In this document: one piece after another, positions 47,898 through 57,895 of the stretch
Numbering within the stretch: the first letter of the stretch is position 1
Layout of the letters: the number at the start of each line of letters is the position of its first letter
Origin: Acinetobacter pullicarnis
Lineage (GTDB): Bacteria; Pseudomonadota; Gammaproteobacteria; Pseudomonadales; Moraxellaceae
Reading direction: 5' to 3'
NCBI RefSeq assembly: GCF_006352475.1
Contig: NZ_VCMZ01000001.1
Span: 2,046,001-2,110,000 of the forward strand
Length of the DNA: 64,000 nt
The notes under the pieces: generated by a model
Database searches by the model: none
Seen by the model: only the letters and a program-made list of their open reading frames with translations
Told to the model about the DNA's origin: nothing
Position numbers and translations under genes: made by a program

Positions 47898-48247
47898 TAC
47901 ATGCCAGAAAGTTGCCATTGCTCATCCCGCCATTCAATCTCGGTATCATCAAGATTGACCTGCCACACTGCATCGAATAGCACCCTTCTTATTTCTGTTA
48001 AACATTCCAACCAATATAGGATGCTGTCGAACAACTGATCTTGCTCTAAATGCAAAGCTAGTTTTGTTGAGCCACGTAATATTTCAAGCGGTGTATCATC
48101 ATCAGACTCATCTAATGCAAAAGATTCTGCCTCTTGTTTAAGTGCAAAATTATCATTAAATTTTTGAATAATACCTTCAATGCTTTGTATTTCTTCTACG
48201 CTTAATGATTGATCACGTTCGGCTGAGTAATAAAGTGAAACGCCCAT
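47898..48247 (-). CDS. small hypothetical protein
   Basis: A 116-residue acidic cytosolic protein of unknown family. It starts MGVSLYYSAERDQSLSVEE, is mostly helical, has an Asp/Glu-rich turn (ALDESDDDTPLEI, about 44-56) and a Trp-containing C-terminal part (DTEIEWRDEQWQLSGM). AGGAGAA six bases before the ATG makes it a real gene despite its size. It is convergent with hglS and divergent from the symporter gene. No function can be assigned. Confidence 0.7.
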
Positions 48248-48632
48248 AATTTCTCCTATTATATTGACAACTCAAATTGTATGAATTTTATTTAACAATT
48301 AAATATATGTAATTTGATTTTAAATAGTTTTTCACCAATGTGTAAATACTAAATCTCTCCCTCTTACGCCCTACATGGCTCATCTTTAAAAAATGGATGA
48401 GCAGCGCTGCTGTGCAAGGGATGAATTGCTCTGGATCGTAAACAGCATCTCAAAAGATCTGTAGACCCCCACAAAAACACCAAATTTGTGTTATATAGGA
48501 GCAGTTTTTTTGTGAAGCTATACCATTTGTTAAACTTTATTCCGAAAAGGAATAGTAACTGTCAAATTATTCGTTTGAGCGTAACAAAAAACTAAACTAA
48601 ATTCCCGAATACGCAAAAGAAAGGAATACTTT
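48248..48632. other. 385-bp non-coding divergent region
   Basis: Apart from a perfect 12-bp palindrome AGCAGCGCTGCT near 48401-48412, I see nothing. It must contain the promoters of the small hypothetical gene (minus) and of the symporter (plus). Confidence 0.4.
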
Positions 48633-49931
48633 GTGAAAAAACTTTGGAAGTTTTATGTAAACACTTCGTTTATGGCCAAGATGACCACGGGCTTTGTTCT
48701 AGGGATTGTGGTTGGTATTCTCTTGGGGCCAAAAAGTTCGGTGCTTTACCCGCTTGGAAAATTATTTTTAAATCTCCTGCAAATGATCGTCATCCCCTTG
48801 GTGATTTTACCGCTGATTGTGGCTGTAAATACCTCGAACCCAAAAGAGTTGGGGCGTATTGGCGCTAAAATATTCCCATTTTATTTTATTTCAACAGCCG
48901 TTGCGGTGATCTTAGGGATTATCTTAGCGAAATGGACCAATCCTGGTGTGGGTTTAACCCTGCCAAATTCAGCTAATATTACGGCACCAGAAAGCCCATC
49001 TTTTATAAACACCTTATTAAATATGGTGCCGACCAACATTTTCAGTGCGCTTAGCTCTGGAGATTTATTGGCTATCGTATTTATTACGATTGTTGGTGGT
49101 TTAGCGATTTTATTTCTCCGCCACAGTCCAGATGAAAATCAGCGTAAATCAGGCGATTTACTCTTTAATGTTCTTCAAGCGTGTAATGAAGTCGTTACCA
49201 AAATTTTAGCGGGCGTATTACTCTATGCTCCAATTGGCGTATTCGGAATCACCGCCAATACCTTTGGTAGTCAGGGCATCGACTTGGTGATCGTACTTGG
49301 TAAATTTATTGGTACGTCATATCTCGGAGTGATCTTATTAATTACCGTGATCTTCCCAATCTTCTTAAAATTGTTTGGGGTTAAAGTCATTCAGTTTTAC
49401 AAAGATATTAAAGAAGCCATGCTCACTGCATTTGTGACCAGCAGTAGTATTGGTACGCTGCCGATTTCACTTAAATGTGCAGAAAAAAGCGGTATTAGCA
49501 ATAAAGTATCACGTCTCACTTTACCGCTTGGCCTAGCCTTCAATTTAAATGGAACTGCTTTACGTTTTGGTGTTGCCGTTATTTTCGCTTCTGAAATTAT
49601 TGGAATCAGTTTATCGGTTCCAGAGCTGGCCACCATCGTGATTATTAGTACTCTGGCTGCTGTTGGTACTGCGGGTGTACCTGGTGCTGGCTTAATCGGC
49701 ATGTCGATTGTATTTTCTCAAGCCAATTTACCAATTGAAATTGTGGCATTAACTGCGGGGATCAACGTGCTTTTAGACATGATCTTTACCTGTGGCAATG
49801 TCGTCGGTGACTTGGTTGGTGCAAAAATTGTGGATCAATCCGAGCGCCATGCAGGTGCAATAGATGAACCCACTGAAACTGTAGAACCGGCTGAAATGAC
49901 CGCATCGACGTCATCTAAACTCAGTACCTAA
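48633..49931 (+). CDS. dicarboxylate/amino acid:cation symporter (DAACS family)
   Basis: A 432-residue membrane carrier of the GltP/GltT/DctA fold. LLQMIVIPLVILPLIVAV, the SSSIGTLPISLKCAEKSGIS hairpin (HP1), LPLGLAFNLNGTALRFGVAV (helix 7, equivalent of the NMDGT region but with NLNGT) and the HP2 segment GTAGVPGAGLIGMSIVF are present. It starts at GTG with AAGGAA upstream. The polar Glu/Thr/Ser tail is probably cytosolic. Placed between hglS and a LysR regulator, it could import 2-aminoadipate, glutamate or a C5/C6 dicarboxylate. The family is certain, the substrate inferred. Confidence 0.87.
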   Translation: MKKLWKFYVNTSFMAKMTTGFVLGIVVGILLGPKSSVLYPLGKLFLNLLQMIVIPLVILPLIVAVNTSNPKELGRIGAKIFPFYFISTAVAVILGIILAKWTNPGVGLTLPNSANITAPESPSFINTLLNMVPTNIFSALSSGDLLAIVFITIVGGLAILFLRHSPDENQRKSGDLLFNVLQACNEVVTKILAGVLLYAPIGVFGITANTFGSQGIDLVIVLGKFIGTSYLGVILLITVIFPIFLKLFGVKVIQFYKDIKEAMLTAFVTSSSIGTLPISLKCAEKSGISNKVSRLTLPLGLAFNLNGTALRFGVAVIFASEIIGISLSVPELATIVIISTLAAVGTAGVPGAGLIGMSIVFSQANLPIEIVALTAGINVLLDMIFTCGNVVGDLVGAKIVDQSERHAGAIDEPTETVEPAEMTASTSSKLST

Positions 49932-49960
49932 TTAAAAATCTACACGCGATTTAAATTGCT

Positions 49961-49986
49961 GCCCAACATTGTTTGGGCTGTTTTTT
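49961..49986 (+). terminator. intrinsic terminator of the symporter gene
   Basis: GCCCAA (49961-49966) pairs with TTGGGC (49973-49978), followed by TGTTTTTT. It lies 30 bp after the stop codon. The rest of the 284-bp gap to the LysR gene has no feature I recognise. Confidence 0.7.
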
Positions 49987-50215
49987 ATTTATATTATTCT
50001 CACACCGCAAATTTTAATTTATACACCACATCTCAACCCTTCAATTGCATCAAATCCTCTGACCTTGTTTTATTTCTGTGCTTTGGCTTGAGCCCCGATT
50101 CACATTTAAACTATGATCAAGCGATAAAGCATAAGTCAAACTTATTCGCTAGCCTGCTCTCTTTGTTTACCTGTATTTAAATACTGTAACCATGCTGAAA
50201 TGAAGACCTGTATAC

Positions 50216-51112
50216 ATGCTGACGTTAAAATCCAAAGAATACCCCTCGATAATGTCTTTACGTTGTTTTGAAGCTTCGGCTCGCTACCTAAGTTTTACCA
50301 AAGCCGCGCAAACATTACATATGACTCAAAGTGCAATTAGCAAACAAGTCGCGCATTTAGAAGAGAATCTAAATGCTCCACTGTTTGAGCGTTCTTTGCA
50401 GCGTTTGCAACTTACCCCAATGGGAAAATTATTTTTAGTTGAAACCCAGATTATTTTAAACCAAATTGAAACCTCAGTACTCAAGGTCTTGGCACATCGT
50501 AATCAAGAAGACACCTTAAATATGCTGGCTCACCCAACCTTATGCACCCGTTGGTTGATCCCATTATTAAAAGGGTTTAAGCAACAATACCCAAATATTA
50601 GTGTCGATATCCAAGAACAGTTTAGTTCTGCCGATATTGATATTACGCAAACCGATATTGCCTTTCTATATGGCGATGGCATTTGGCGTGATATGACCAG
50701 TATTCGATTGTTTGAAGAAGAATGCGTGGCAGTTTGCGCACCGAGTCTACTCAATACTCCCCTGAAAAGTTTAGATGATTTCCAGCGCTATACTTTAATT
50801 CAATCGCGTGCTCGGCCACGGGCCTGGGAAAAATATTTTCAAGCACAAAACTATTTACATGATAAAAGCTATATTGGGCCGCGTGTCGATACTTTTGCAG
50901 CTTGCGTAAATTCAGCGTTGATTGATACCGGTATAGCGATTGTACCGAAGTTTTTCGTTCAAAAAGAATTAGAAAATGGGGAGTTGGTTTTGGCTTGGCC
51001 TTACCATATGCAGACCAACCGTTGTTATTACATGACCTATCCGATCTCGATGGCACAAACCCCCAAAGTTATGGCCATGGTGCAGTGGATTAAACAATCA
51101 CTAGAAAGCTAA
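50216..51112 (+). CDS. LysR-type regulator (GcvA-like group)
   Basis: A 298-residue LysR protein. The start SIMSLRCFEASARYLSFTKA with AAQTLHMTQSAISKQVAHLE is the GcvA-type helix-turn-helix, and the effector domain follows from about residue 100 (NMLAHPTLCTRWLIPLLKGF). It lies between the symporter and the convergent ydiJ gene, so it is the best candidate regulator of the 2-aminoadipate set. Its operator was not identified. Confidence 0.87.
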   Translation: MLTLKSKEYPSIMSLRCFEASARYLSFTKAAQTLHMTQSAISKQVAHLEENLNAPLFERSLQRLQLTPMGKLFLVETQIILNQIETSVLKVLAHRNQEDTLNMLAHPTLCTRWLIPLLKGFKQQYPNISVDIQEQFSSADIDITQTDIAFLYGDGIWRDMTSIRLFEEECVAVCAPSLLNTPLKSLDDFQRYTLIQSRARPRAWEKYFQAQNYLHDKSYIGPRVDTFAACVNSALIDTGIAIVPKFFVQKELENGELVLAWPYHMQTNRCYYMTYPISMAQTPKVMAMVQWIKQSLES

Positions 51113-51150
51113 ACCTATTTTTGATAGCACCTTCAGCCGTATATCACATA

Positions 51151-51187
51151 AAAATACCTGACGACTGTGAGATCAATCAGGTATTTT
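51151..51187. terminator. bidirectional terminator between the LysR gene and ydiJ
   Basis: AAAATACCTGA (51151-51161) pairs perfectly with TCAGGTATTTT (51177-51187) between two convergent genes, giving T-rich tails on both strands. Confidence 0.8.
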
Positions 51188-51220
51188 AGGCACTGTATTG
51201 CATTGCAGGCAAAACGCTTT

Positions 51221-51244
51221 GCTTTAACGCTTTAACGCTTTAAC
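51221..51244. repeat. three tandem copies of an 8-bp unit over the ydiJ stop
   Basis: GCTTTAAC is repeated exactly three times and spans the stop codon of ydiJ (51232-51234). Gain or loss of one 8-bp unit would change the reading frame at the end of the protein and so alter its last residues. Confidence 0.9.
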
Positions 51245-54171
51245 AATAATGCATGTAATATCTGGATAGGATGCTGTGAAATTTCATGATCCATGCGTTT
51301 AATTTGACTACGGCAAGAATAGCCAGTCACCAACAATTGCTTGGTATGTAACTGCTGCTGTTGTTGCCATGATTGTTGATAAATATTTGCAGACAATTCA
51401 CGGTGTTCGGCTTCGTGCCCATAAGTACCTGACATACCGCAACAGCCCAAAGACAATGCTTCCAATTGCAGTCCAAAATGTTTGAAAATCTGTTGCCACT
51501 GGGCCATTGAGGCTGTGGCTTGGGTTCGCTCAGTACAGTGCCCTGCCAAATAATAAGTTGCAGCCGTTGTCTTTGACTGAACTGGTGAGGGGTGCTGTGC
51601 AAGCCAGTCGACGAACCATTCTTGTAATAATTGCACCTGTCCATTAAACACAGGTACAGGTTGAAGGTATTCAGTTTTATATTCTTGTCGATAAACCAAG
51701 GTCATGGCTGGATCTAAACCAACCAATGGCAAACCAAATTCAGCAGCATGATTCAGCAGCTTAATACTCTGTTCGCGCTTCTGCTCAAACTCAGCCAAAA
51801 AACCATGTACATGCAAGGGCTTAGCATTCGGTAAAAATGGGAGTATATAAACTTTTAGCCCCAAAGCAGTTATCGTTTCAATAGTCTCAATCAATACGCC
51901 AGTATCGAAATAGCGAGTAAATGCATCTTGCACCAAAATAACTGCATTCAAATCATATTGATCAAGATTACTCAGATCATCATCCAGTAAAATTGCGCCA
52001 TGTTTGGCTAAATCTGCTTTGGCTTGTGGGTGAAACAATGGAATATCGACCATCTTCATCAAACTTTTTTGCATCAGTTGCAGTGGTTTCAGCTGCTGCA
52101 TAAAGTTATACAGGGGCGCAATATGCAGCAGTTTCGGCATCAATTGCTCCAAATGACTCACCATATAATCACGCAATGAACGACGATGACGCTGATGGAA
52201 GCGATGTAAAAAACGTGATTTTGCATCTGGAATATCGACTTTAACTGGGCATTGTCCAGCACATGATTTACAAGATAAACAACCATGTAAGGCATCATAG
52301 ACTGCATTATCAAAGCTGGATTGTTGTTCACCAAGCTGCTCACGGCGCAACCATTCTTTGACCAGAGTAGCGCGACCTTTAGGAGAATGAATCCGGTCAC
52401 GTGTCACCTTATAAGACGGACACATCGGGTCATCTAAATCATAATTAAAACAGGCACCATTGCCATTACATTGCATGCTGGTGCCAAATGCTGCCCAATC
52501 TTGTGTGCCGATTTGTCGATCAAAATCACCACGCAAAGGCACTTCGAGCAACTTCAGCAAGCGCGTTTTCGGTTGAGTCTCTGGTGTGGCAATCTTCCCA
52601 GGATTCAATTGATTATGTGGATCAAACCAACCTTTGATTTGCTGAATTAAGGGATAAGCTTCACCAAAAAATACCGGTGCATAGCCTGAACGTAAGCCCT
52701 TACCATGCTCCCCCCAAATCACGCCCCCATATTTATGCGTGAGTACAACGATTTGATCACTAATCGCTTGCACCATCTGTGCTGACTCAGGTTGTTTCAT
52801 ATCCAGTAACGGACGTACATGTAACACCCCAGCATCAACATGCCCAAACATGCCATAGTCCAGCGCATGTTGATCTAAAAGTGCTCTAAATTCAGCAATA
52901 TAATCTGCTAAATGCTCAGGTGGAACAGCGGTATCTTCCACAAAGGGTTGCGGTCGTTTCTCACCAGCAACATTACCTAATAGCCCCACAGCACGTTTAC
53001 GCATCGCGTAGACATGCGCAATCTGTGCATGTCCGACTGCCACGGTAGCGGTTAAACGCTCTACACTCTGGTCTTGTTGCAGATGCTTAAAAAAATGAGC
53101 TTGTAATTCAGCCAATTGCTGTTCAGTTTCAGCATCAATCTCGACTAAATTAATGCCTTGGACATGCTGCCCATTTTGCTCAGGAAAATAAGGCGCAACA
53201 TTCTGCCACACCATATCTTGCTTGGCTAAGTTCAACACCTTAGAGTCAACCGTTTCAATCGACAACGGTTGTAATTGCATCAATGCCTTTGCATCATTCA
53301 ATGCGTCTTGAAAATGCGCATAACCAATATTAATCAAAGCACGATGTTGGGGTATTTTTAGTAAATTAACTTTGGCGGCAACGATCAATCCCAGTGTACC
53401 TTCACTGCCACAGAGCAAATTGTTGATATTAAAATGGGTCTCATCAAAACATGCAGGCAAATCATAACCCGTTAAGGAGCGGTTTAATTTAGGAAAGCTG
53501 TGCTCAATCAGCACTTGATGTTGATTTAATAAATCAAATATGTGTTGGTAGAGTTGTTGCTGACGTGGACTTTTATCGGCTATAGCTTGTTGTAATTCAC
53601 TAATTAAAATCGATTCAGATTCAAGCACTTCTCCACCTGTTAACACCGTTTTAAGCGCCAAAACATGATCATGCGTTTTGCCATAACGGCAACTGCCCTG
53701 ACCACTGGCATCGGTATTGATCATGCCGCCAATGGTGGCTCGGTTTGAAGTAGATAGCTCGGGTGCAAAAAACAGCCCATAAGGTTTTAATGCATGATTA
53801 AGCTGGTCTTTCACCACGCCAGCTTCGACCCATGCCGTTTGTTGTATCGGATCGATGTGTAAAATTTTATTCATGTAGCGGGATAAATCCACCACGACAC
53901 TGTTGCTTAAAGACTGACCGTTAGTACCTGTACCACCGCCACGTGCAGTCAATGCAATCTTTTGATAAGTCTTTGAGTTTGCCAGTTTCATCATGATTTG
54001 CAGATCCTCGACATTTTGAGGATAAATCACTGCCTGAGGTTGCCATTGATAAATTGAATTATCGGTGGCATATACCGCTTTTACCGCTTCTGAAATATCA
54101 ATATCGCCATGTAAATCTGGACGCAATTCATTTAAAAAGTTTTCAATCAGTTTTACATCAATAGGAGTCAT
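51232..54171 (-). CDS. ydiJ: YdiJ-type D-2-hydroxyglutarate dehydrogenase (FAD and Fe-S)
   Basis: A 979-residue multidomain oxidoreductase. The N-terminal FAD-binding type 4 domain has ARGGGTGTNGQSLS (about 77-90) and RATIGGMINTDASGQGSCRYG; the FAD-oxidase C-terminal domain contains YGMFGHVDAGVLHVRP. Then come an iron-sulfur segment with CLSCKSCAGQCPVKVD (near residue 640) and a C-terminal CCG-type domain (LSLGCCGMSGTYGHEAEH). E. coli YdiJ and its P. putida homologue oxidise D-2-hydroxyglutarate to 2-oxoglutarate. That is the product of HglS encoded nearby, so the assignment is supported by context. D-lactate or glycolate dehydrogenases are more distant alternatives. Confidence 0.85.
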   Translation of the reverse strand: MTPIDVKLIENFLNELRPDLHGDIDISEAVKAVYATDNSIYQWQPQAVIYPQNVEDLQIMMKLANSKTYQKIALTARGGGTGTNGQSLSNSVVVDLSRYMNKILHIDPIQQTAWVEAGVVKDQLNHALKPYGLFFAPELSTSNRATIGGMINTDASGQGSCRYGKTHDHVLALKTVLTGGEVLESESILISELQQAIADKSPRQQQLYQHIFDLLNQHQVLIEHSFPKLNRSLTGYDLPACFDETHFNINNLLCGSEGTLGLIVAAKVNLLKIPQHRALINIGYAHFQDALNDAKALMQLQPLSIETVDSKVLNLAKQDMVWQNVAPYFPEQNGQHVQGINLVEIDAETEQQLAELQAHFFKHLQQDQSVERLTATVAVGHAQIAHVYAMRKRAVGLLGNVAGEKRPQPFVEDTAVPPEHLADYIAEFRALLDQHALDYGMFGHVDAGVLHVRPLLDMKQPESAQMVQAISDQIVVLTHKYGGVIWGEHGKGLRSGYAPVFFGEAYPLIQQIKGWFDPHNQLNPGKIATPETQPKTRLLKLLEVPLRGDFDRQIGTQDWAAFGTSMQCNGNGACFNYDLDDPMCPSYKVTRDRIHSPKGRATLVKEWLRREQLGEQQSSFDNAVYDALHGCLSCKSCAGQCPVKVDIPDAKSRFLHRFHQRHRRSLRDYMVSHLEQLMPKLLHIAPLYNFMQQLKPLQLMQKSLMKMVDIPLFHPQAKADLAKHGAILLDDDLSNLDQYDLNAVILVQDAFTRYFDTGVLIETIETITALGLKVYILPFLPNAKPLHVHGFLAEFEQKREQSIKLLNHAAEFGLPLVGLDPAMTLVYRQEYKTEYLQPVPVFNGQVQLLQEWFVDWLAQHPSPVQSKTTAATYYLAGHCTERTQATASMAQWQQIFKHFGLQLEALSLGCCGMSGTYGHEAEHRELSANIYQQSWQQQQQLHTKQLLVTGYSCRSQIKRMDHEISQHPIQILHALLLKR

Positions 54172-54615
54172 TTCGGTTCAACATATATCGGGCGAGTTGA
54201 ATAAGATCAACCTGAAGCTGGAATCTCGTCATATTTAAGGCTTAGACTTTCGGTTAACGTGTTGCAGCATTCTCATGAATACAAAGCACAAATAACGCTG
54301 TTAAAAAACACCAGATCACTTGCTGCAACAGTTCCACATCCTTGTTGCTTCTGTATTGCGTCAGTAAATCGCCATTCTAAATGCGCAGTATGTAATGCCG
54401 ATCAAGCCAAGACTATTTTGCTATTAGATAAGAGATCCCGCATTTCTCCAAAAGAAATCTCTGACTTAAGTCATTCCTTTTTTTCTTGATTTTTAATTCT
54501 TCGAAATCCACTGCCAGCCTAAATGCAATATTTTAAATATTTCATACAACACGACTGTAAACATGACTACTGACTTGTTAGCACTTTTTGTGCATAATAT
54601 ATATCTAAATGTGAT
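54172..54615. other. 444-bp non-coding divergent region
   Basis: This holds the promoters of ydiJ (minus) and the SulP gene (plus). An open frame at 54259-54489 has no ribosome site and an un-protein-like composition, so I do not call it. No repeat or terminator was seen. Confidence 0.4.
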
Positions 54616-56373
54616 ATGCAGAATCTCATGCCCACACCCAAATTTAAATTTACGACAATGCTGCCCGCCTTGTCATGGATGAAGCGCTATAACCGATTGA
54701 AGTTTAAATCGGATTTACTGGCCGCTTTAATTGTCATTGCGATGTTGGTTCCGCAAGGAATGGCCTATGCCATCGTTGCAGGTTTACCCCCAATTACGGG
54801 TTTATATGCCAGCGTTTTACCCATGATCATTTATGCCTTGATTGGGGGGAGCCCGACCCTGTCAATTGGCCCAGTCGCATTAATTTCGATGATGACCTTT
54901 GCCACACTTAATCCTTTTTTTGAGGTTGGCTCACCGGTCTATATTCAAGCCGCTTGTTTACTTGCCCTTTTGGTTGGTTTAATTTCTTTGGTTTTGGGTG
55001 TATTTAAATTTGGTTTCTTAATTCGCTTAATCAGTCATCCCGTGATTAAGAGTTTTATTATTGCTTCTGCGGTGTTGATTGCGTTCAGTCAAGTCAGACT
55101 GTTGGTGAATGTGCCTCTTGATATTACCAATATGACTCAGTTTCTAATCAGCTTCTGGCACTACCTGCCTGTTATGCATTTAGAAACGTTGATGCTTGGT
55201 ATTTTCGCCATGATTTTTTTAATATTCAGTCCTCGCCTGTTACGCTCAAGCTGGCTGTCGCGTTGGCTTTCTGAATCTGTACGTCATTTTGTAATTAAAG
55301 CCTTGCCATTGCTGATGATTTTTTTAGCCATTGTGGCAATGCAACTGTTTCATTTAGAGAATTTTGGTATTAAAACTGTCGGAGAAATTCCCTCAGGTTT
55401 CCCCCCTTTAAATATGCCCTATTGGTCTTGGGACTTGGTGCTGAAATTACTGCCTGGTGCAGCAATGATCGCAATGGTCAGTTTTGTGGAGTCGATTTCA
55501 ATTGCTCAAGCCACGGCCTTTCAAAATCGTAGCGAACTCAATAGTAATCAAGAGCTGATTGCGCTCGGACTGGCCAATTTAAGTGCGGGTGTCACCTCTG
55601 CCTTTCCGGTGACGGGCAGCCTATCACGTACCGTGGTCAATGCCGACGCTGGCGCCAAAACCCCAATCTCCGGGGTGATTTCCTCTATTTTCATTGTAAT
55701 CGTAAGTCTGTACTTTACTGGGGTTTTTCGTGAATTGCCGCTGGCAATTTTAGCTGCAACCATTATGGTCTCAATTTGGAAGCTGGTTGATTTCAAACCG
55801 TTTATTGAGACTTGGCGCTATTCGAAAGCGGATGGTCTTGCCATGTGGGTGACATTCTTTGCGGTGCTTTTTATCGATATTTCTGCCGGTCTGATGATTG
55901 GTATGGCAACAACGTTCTTGCTGTTACTCTGGCGCATCAGTCGCCCACATATCGCGGTGATTGGGCAAGTACAAGGCACTCAACATTTTCGAAATATTCA
56001 TCGCCATCAAGTGATTACTCAATCTGAACTGGTTTCCATTCGAATGGATGAAAGCCTCAGTTTTTTAAATATCAGCAGCCTTAACGAATTTATTATTCAA
56101 GAAGTCAGTAACAATCAAGTACTCAAGCATGTGATCGTAAATTGTTCAAGTGTGAGTAATATCGATTTAAGCGCATTAGAAACATTGATTGATATCAATG
56201 ATGAATTATATAAACTAGGGATTAAATTACATTTTTCAGAAGTTAAAGGGCCAGTTATGGATAAACTGAGACGCTCAAGTTTAATTGAACATTTACATGG
56301 ACAGATTTTCTTAACTCATTATCAAGCAGTTGCTGCGTTAAAATATGAGTTAGATAACTATATTCAGATCTAG
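54616..56373 (+). CDS. SulP family inorganic anion transporter
   Basis: A 585-residue inner-membrane protein. The first membrane segments include MLVPQGMAYAIVAGLPPITGLYASVLPMI, the SulP signature, and SVFVESISIAQA-like MVSFVESISIAQATA with NLSAGVTSAFPVTGSLSRT is the second (about 280-345). About 12-14 segments end near residue 435, and a STAS domain (RMDESLSFLNISSLNEF to residue 560) completes it. Substrates in the family include sulfate, bicarbonate, dicarboxylates and nitrate. There is no carbonic anhydrase or sulfate gene next to it, so substrate is open. Confidence 0.9.
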   Translation: MQNLMPTPKFKFTTMLPALSWMKRYNRLKFKSDLLAALIVIAMLVPQGMAYAIVAGLPPITGLYASVLPMIIYALIGGSPTLSIGPVALISMMTFATLNPFFEVGSPVYIQAACLLALLVGLISLVLGVFKFGFLIRLISHPVIKSFIIASAVLIAFSQVRLLVNVPLDITNMTQFLISFWHYLPVMHLETLMLGIFAMIFLIFSPRLLRSSWLSRWLSESVRHFVIKALPLLMIFLAIVAMQLFHLENFGIKTVGEIPSGFPPLNMPYWSWDLVLKLLPGAAMIAMVSFVESISIAQATAFQNRSELNSNQELIALGLANLSAGVTSAFPVTGSLSRTVVNADAGAKTPISGVISSIFIVIVSLYFTGVFRELPLAILAATIMVSIWKLVDFKPFIETWRYSKADGLAMWVTFFAVLFIDISAGLMIGMATTFLLLLWRISRPHIAVIGQVQGTQHFRNIHRHQVITQSELVSIRMDESLSFLNISSLNEFIIQEVSNNQVLKHVIVNCSSVSNIDLSALETLIDINDELYKLGIKLHFSEVKGPVMDKLRRSSLIEHLHGQIFLTHYQAVAALKYELDNYIQI

Positions 56374-56586
56374 AATCTGAGATTAAAAAATGCTCCCGGT
56401 ATTCTGATTATTTCATCCTGCTCGACTGCTGAAATACTGGGGGAGATTGATAAAACGGGGAATTTAAATTAAAAAATTGATGCTTTAAAAGGCTTTAATT
56501 TCAACTTTAAATTGTTTTCAAAAATAAAATTTAATGCGTGTAGAATAGCGGATTATTTTTTCACAGAATTTATATAAGGCTAGACT

Positions 56587-57783
56587 ATGTTTTCAGCCCT
56601 AGGTCGTTTAAACCTTATCTCTCGCATCTTAATTGCGATCGTTTTAGGCGTACTTGTCGCCTATCTATTCCCACAATCTGCACCCCATGTGAGTTTGTTG
56701 GGCGATATATTTATTAAAGCTTTAAAGTCTGTTGCGCCAATTTTAGTCTTTGTCCTGGTCATTGCCTCGATTGCCAATTTCAAAGTCAATCAAGGTGTGG
56801 GCAGCTTAAAAACCATTTTACTGCTCTATGTGATCAGCATGTTTCTTGCTGCCCTGAGTGCCGTCGCAGCAAGCGTGATGTTCCCAAGTACTTTATTGCT
56901 TGATCTCGCACCTGGTACGCATTTAGAAGCACCGAGTGATATTAGTGCAATTCTAAAAGCGTTGGTACTCAGCTTTATCACCAACCCAATTACGGCCTTA
57001 AGTGAAGCAAACTTTATTGGTATTTTAGCTTGGGCTGCTGTATTAGGCGTCGCTTTACGCCACAGTGCTGATACCACCAAACAAGTGATCTTAGATTTTT
57101 CTGAAGCGCTGTCTAAACTGATTAAATGGGTGATTAATTTTGCACCTATCGGTATTTTCGGGATCATCGTAGTGACCTTTGCTGAATCTGGTTTTAAAAC
57201 CTTGGCATTATATGGTCATTTGATCCTGGTACTGGTCGGCACCATGCTATTTGTTGCCTTGGTCATTAATCCCATCATTGTCGCATTTGTCATGCGTAAA
57301 AACCCATATCCATTGGTGCTGATCTGTTTAAGAGAAAGTGGTATTACTGCATTCTTTACCCGTAGTTCTGCTGCAAATATTCCGGTCAATTTAGATTTGG
57401 CCAAACGCTTAGGCATTAATGATGCCATTGCTGGTGTTTCGATTCCGTTAGGCGCAACCATTAATATGGCTGGTGCTGCAGTGACGATCACCGTCCTGAC
57501 CTTAGCAGCTGTAAATACCTTAGACATACAGGTTGGTTTGGTTACCATGATTGTGCTGTCGGTGGTGGCTGTCATTACTGCATGTGGTTCTTCGGGTGTT
57601 GGTAGTGGCTCGTTATTGCTGATCCCGGTGGCCTGTGGTTTGTTCTTGATTCCAATCGATATTGCGATGAAAGTCGTTGCAATTGGTTTGGTGATTAGCG
57701 TGATTCAAGATTCGACCGAAACGGCTTTAAACTCATCGACTGATGTATTGTTCACCGCTGCTGTAGAACTGTCGAAAAAGTAA
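56587..57783 (+). CDS. sstT: serine/threonine:Na+ symporter
   Basis: A 398-residue member of the DAACS fold with the SstT-specific line [34 protein letters not shown] HP1 region ([20 protein letters not shown]), [20 protein letters not shown] (helix 7) and [21 protein letters not shown] (HP2). SstT takes up serine and threonine with sodium. AAGGCTAG precedes the ATG. It stands as a single gene between SulP and a YoaK-like gene. Length matches E. coli SstT (about 414). Confidence 0.9.
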   Translation: MFSALGRLNLISRILIAIVLGVLVAYLFPQSAPHVSLLGDIFIKALKSVAPILVFVLVIASIANFKVNQGVGSLKTILLLYVISMFLAALSAVAASVMFPSTLLLDLAPGTHLEAPSDISAILKALVLSFITNPITALSEANFIGILAWAAVLGVALRHSADTTKQVILDFSEALSKLIKWVINFAPIGIFGIIVVTFAESGFKTLALYGHLILVLVGTMLFVALVINPIIVAFVMRKNPYPLVLICLRESGITAFFTRSSAANIPVNLDLAKRLGINDAIAGVSIPLGATINMAGAAVTITVLTLAAVNTLDIQVGLVTMIVLSVVAVITACGSSGVGSGSLLLIPVACGLFLIPIDIAMKVVAIGLVISVIQDSTETALNSSTDVLFTAAVELSKK

Positions 57784-57895
57784 TATACTGAGGGCAAATA
57801 TTTTATAAGGCATCAAGTTTGAGTGATTATTTATCTTGATTAATCTCATTTAAATTTGACTTACTGCTTTGCTTGATTAACGAATAGATAGGTTT

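Noticed and set aside
48389..48460. 23-codon frame starting MDEQRCCARD in the gap before the symporter
   Set aside because: Too short, without a ribosome site or known homologue; kept only as unexplained non-coding sequence.
49956..50180. Possible 74-residue protein between the symporter and the LysR gene
   Set aside because: It begins inside the symporter terminator and has no ribosome site.
54259..54489. Possible 76-residue Cys-rich protein upstream of the SulP gene
   Set aside because: No Shine-Dalgarno, lies in a divergent promoter region, and shows no family resemblance.
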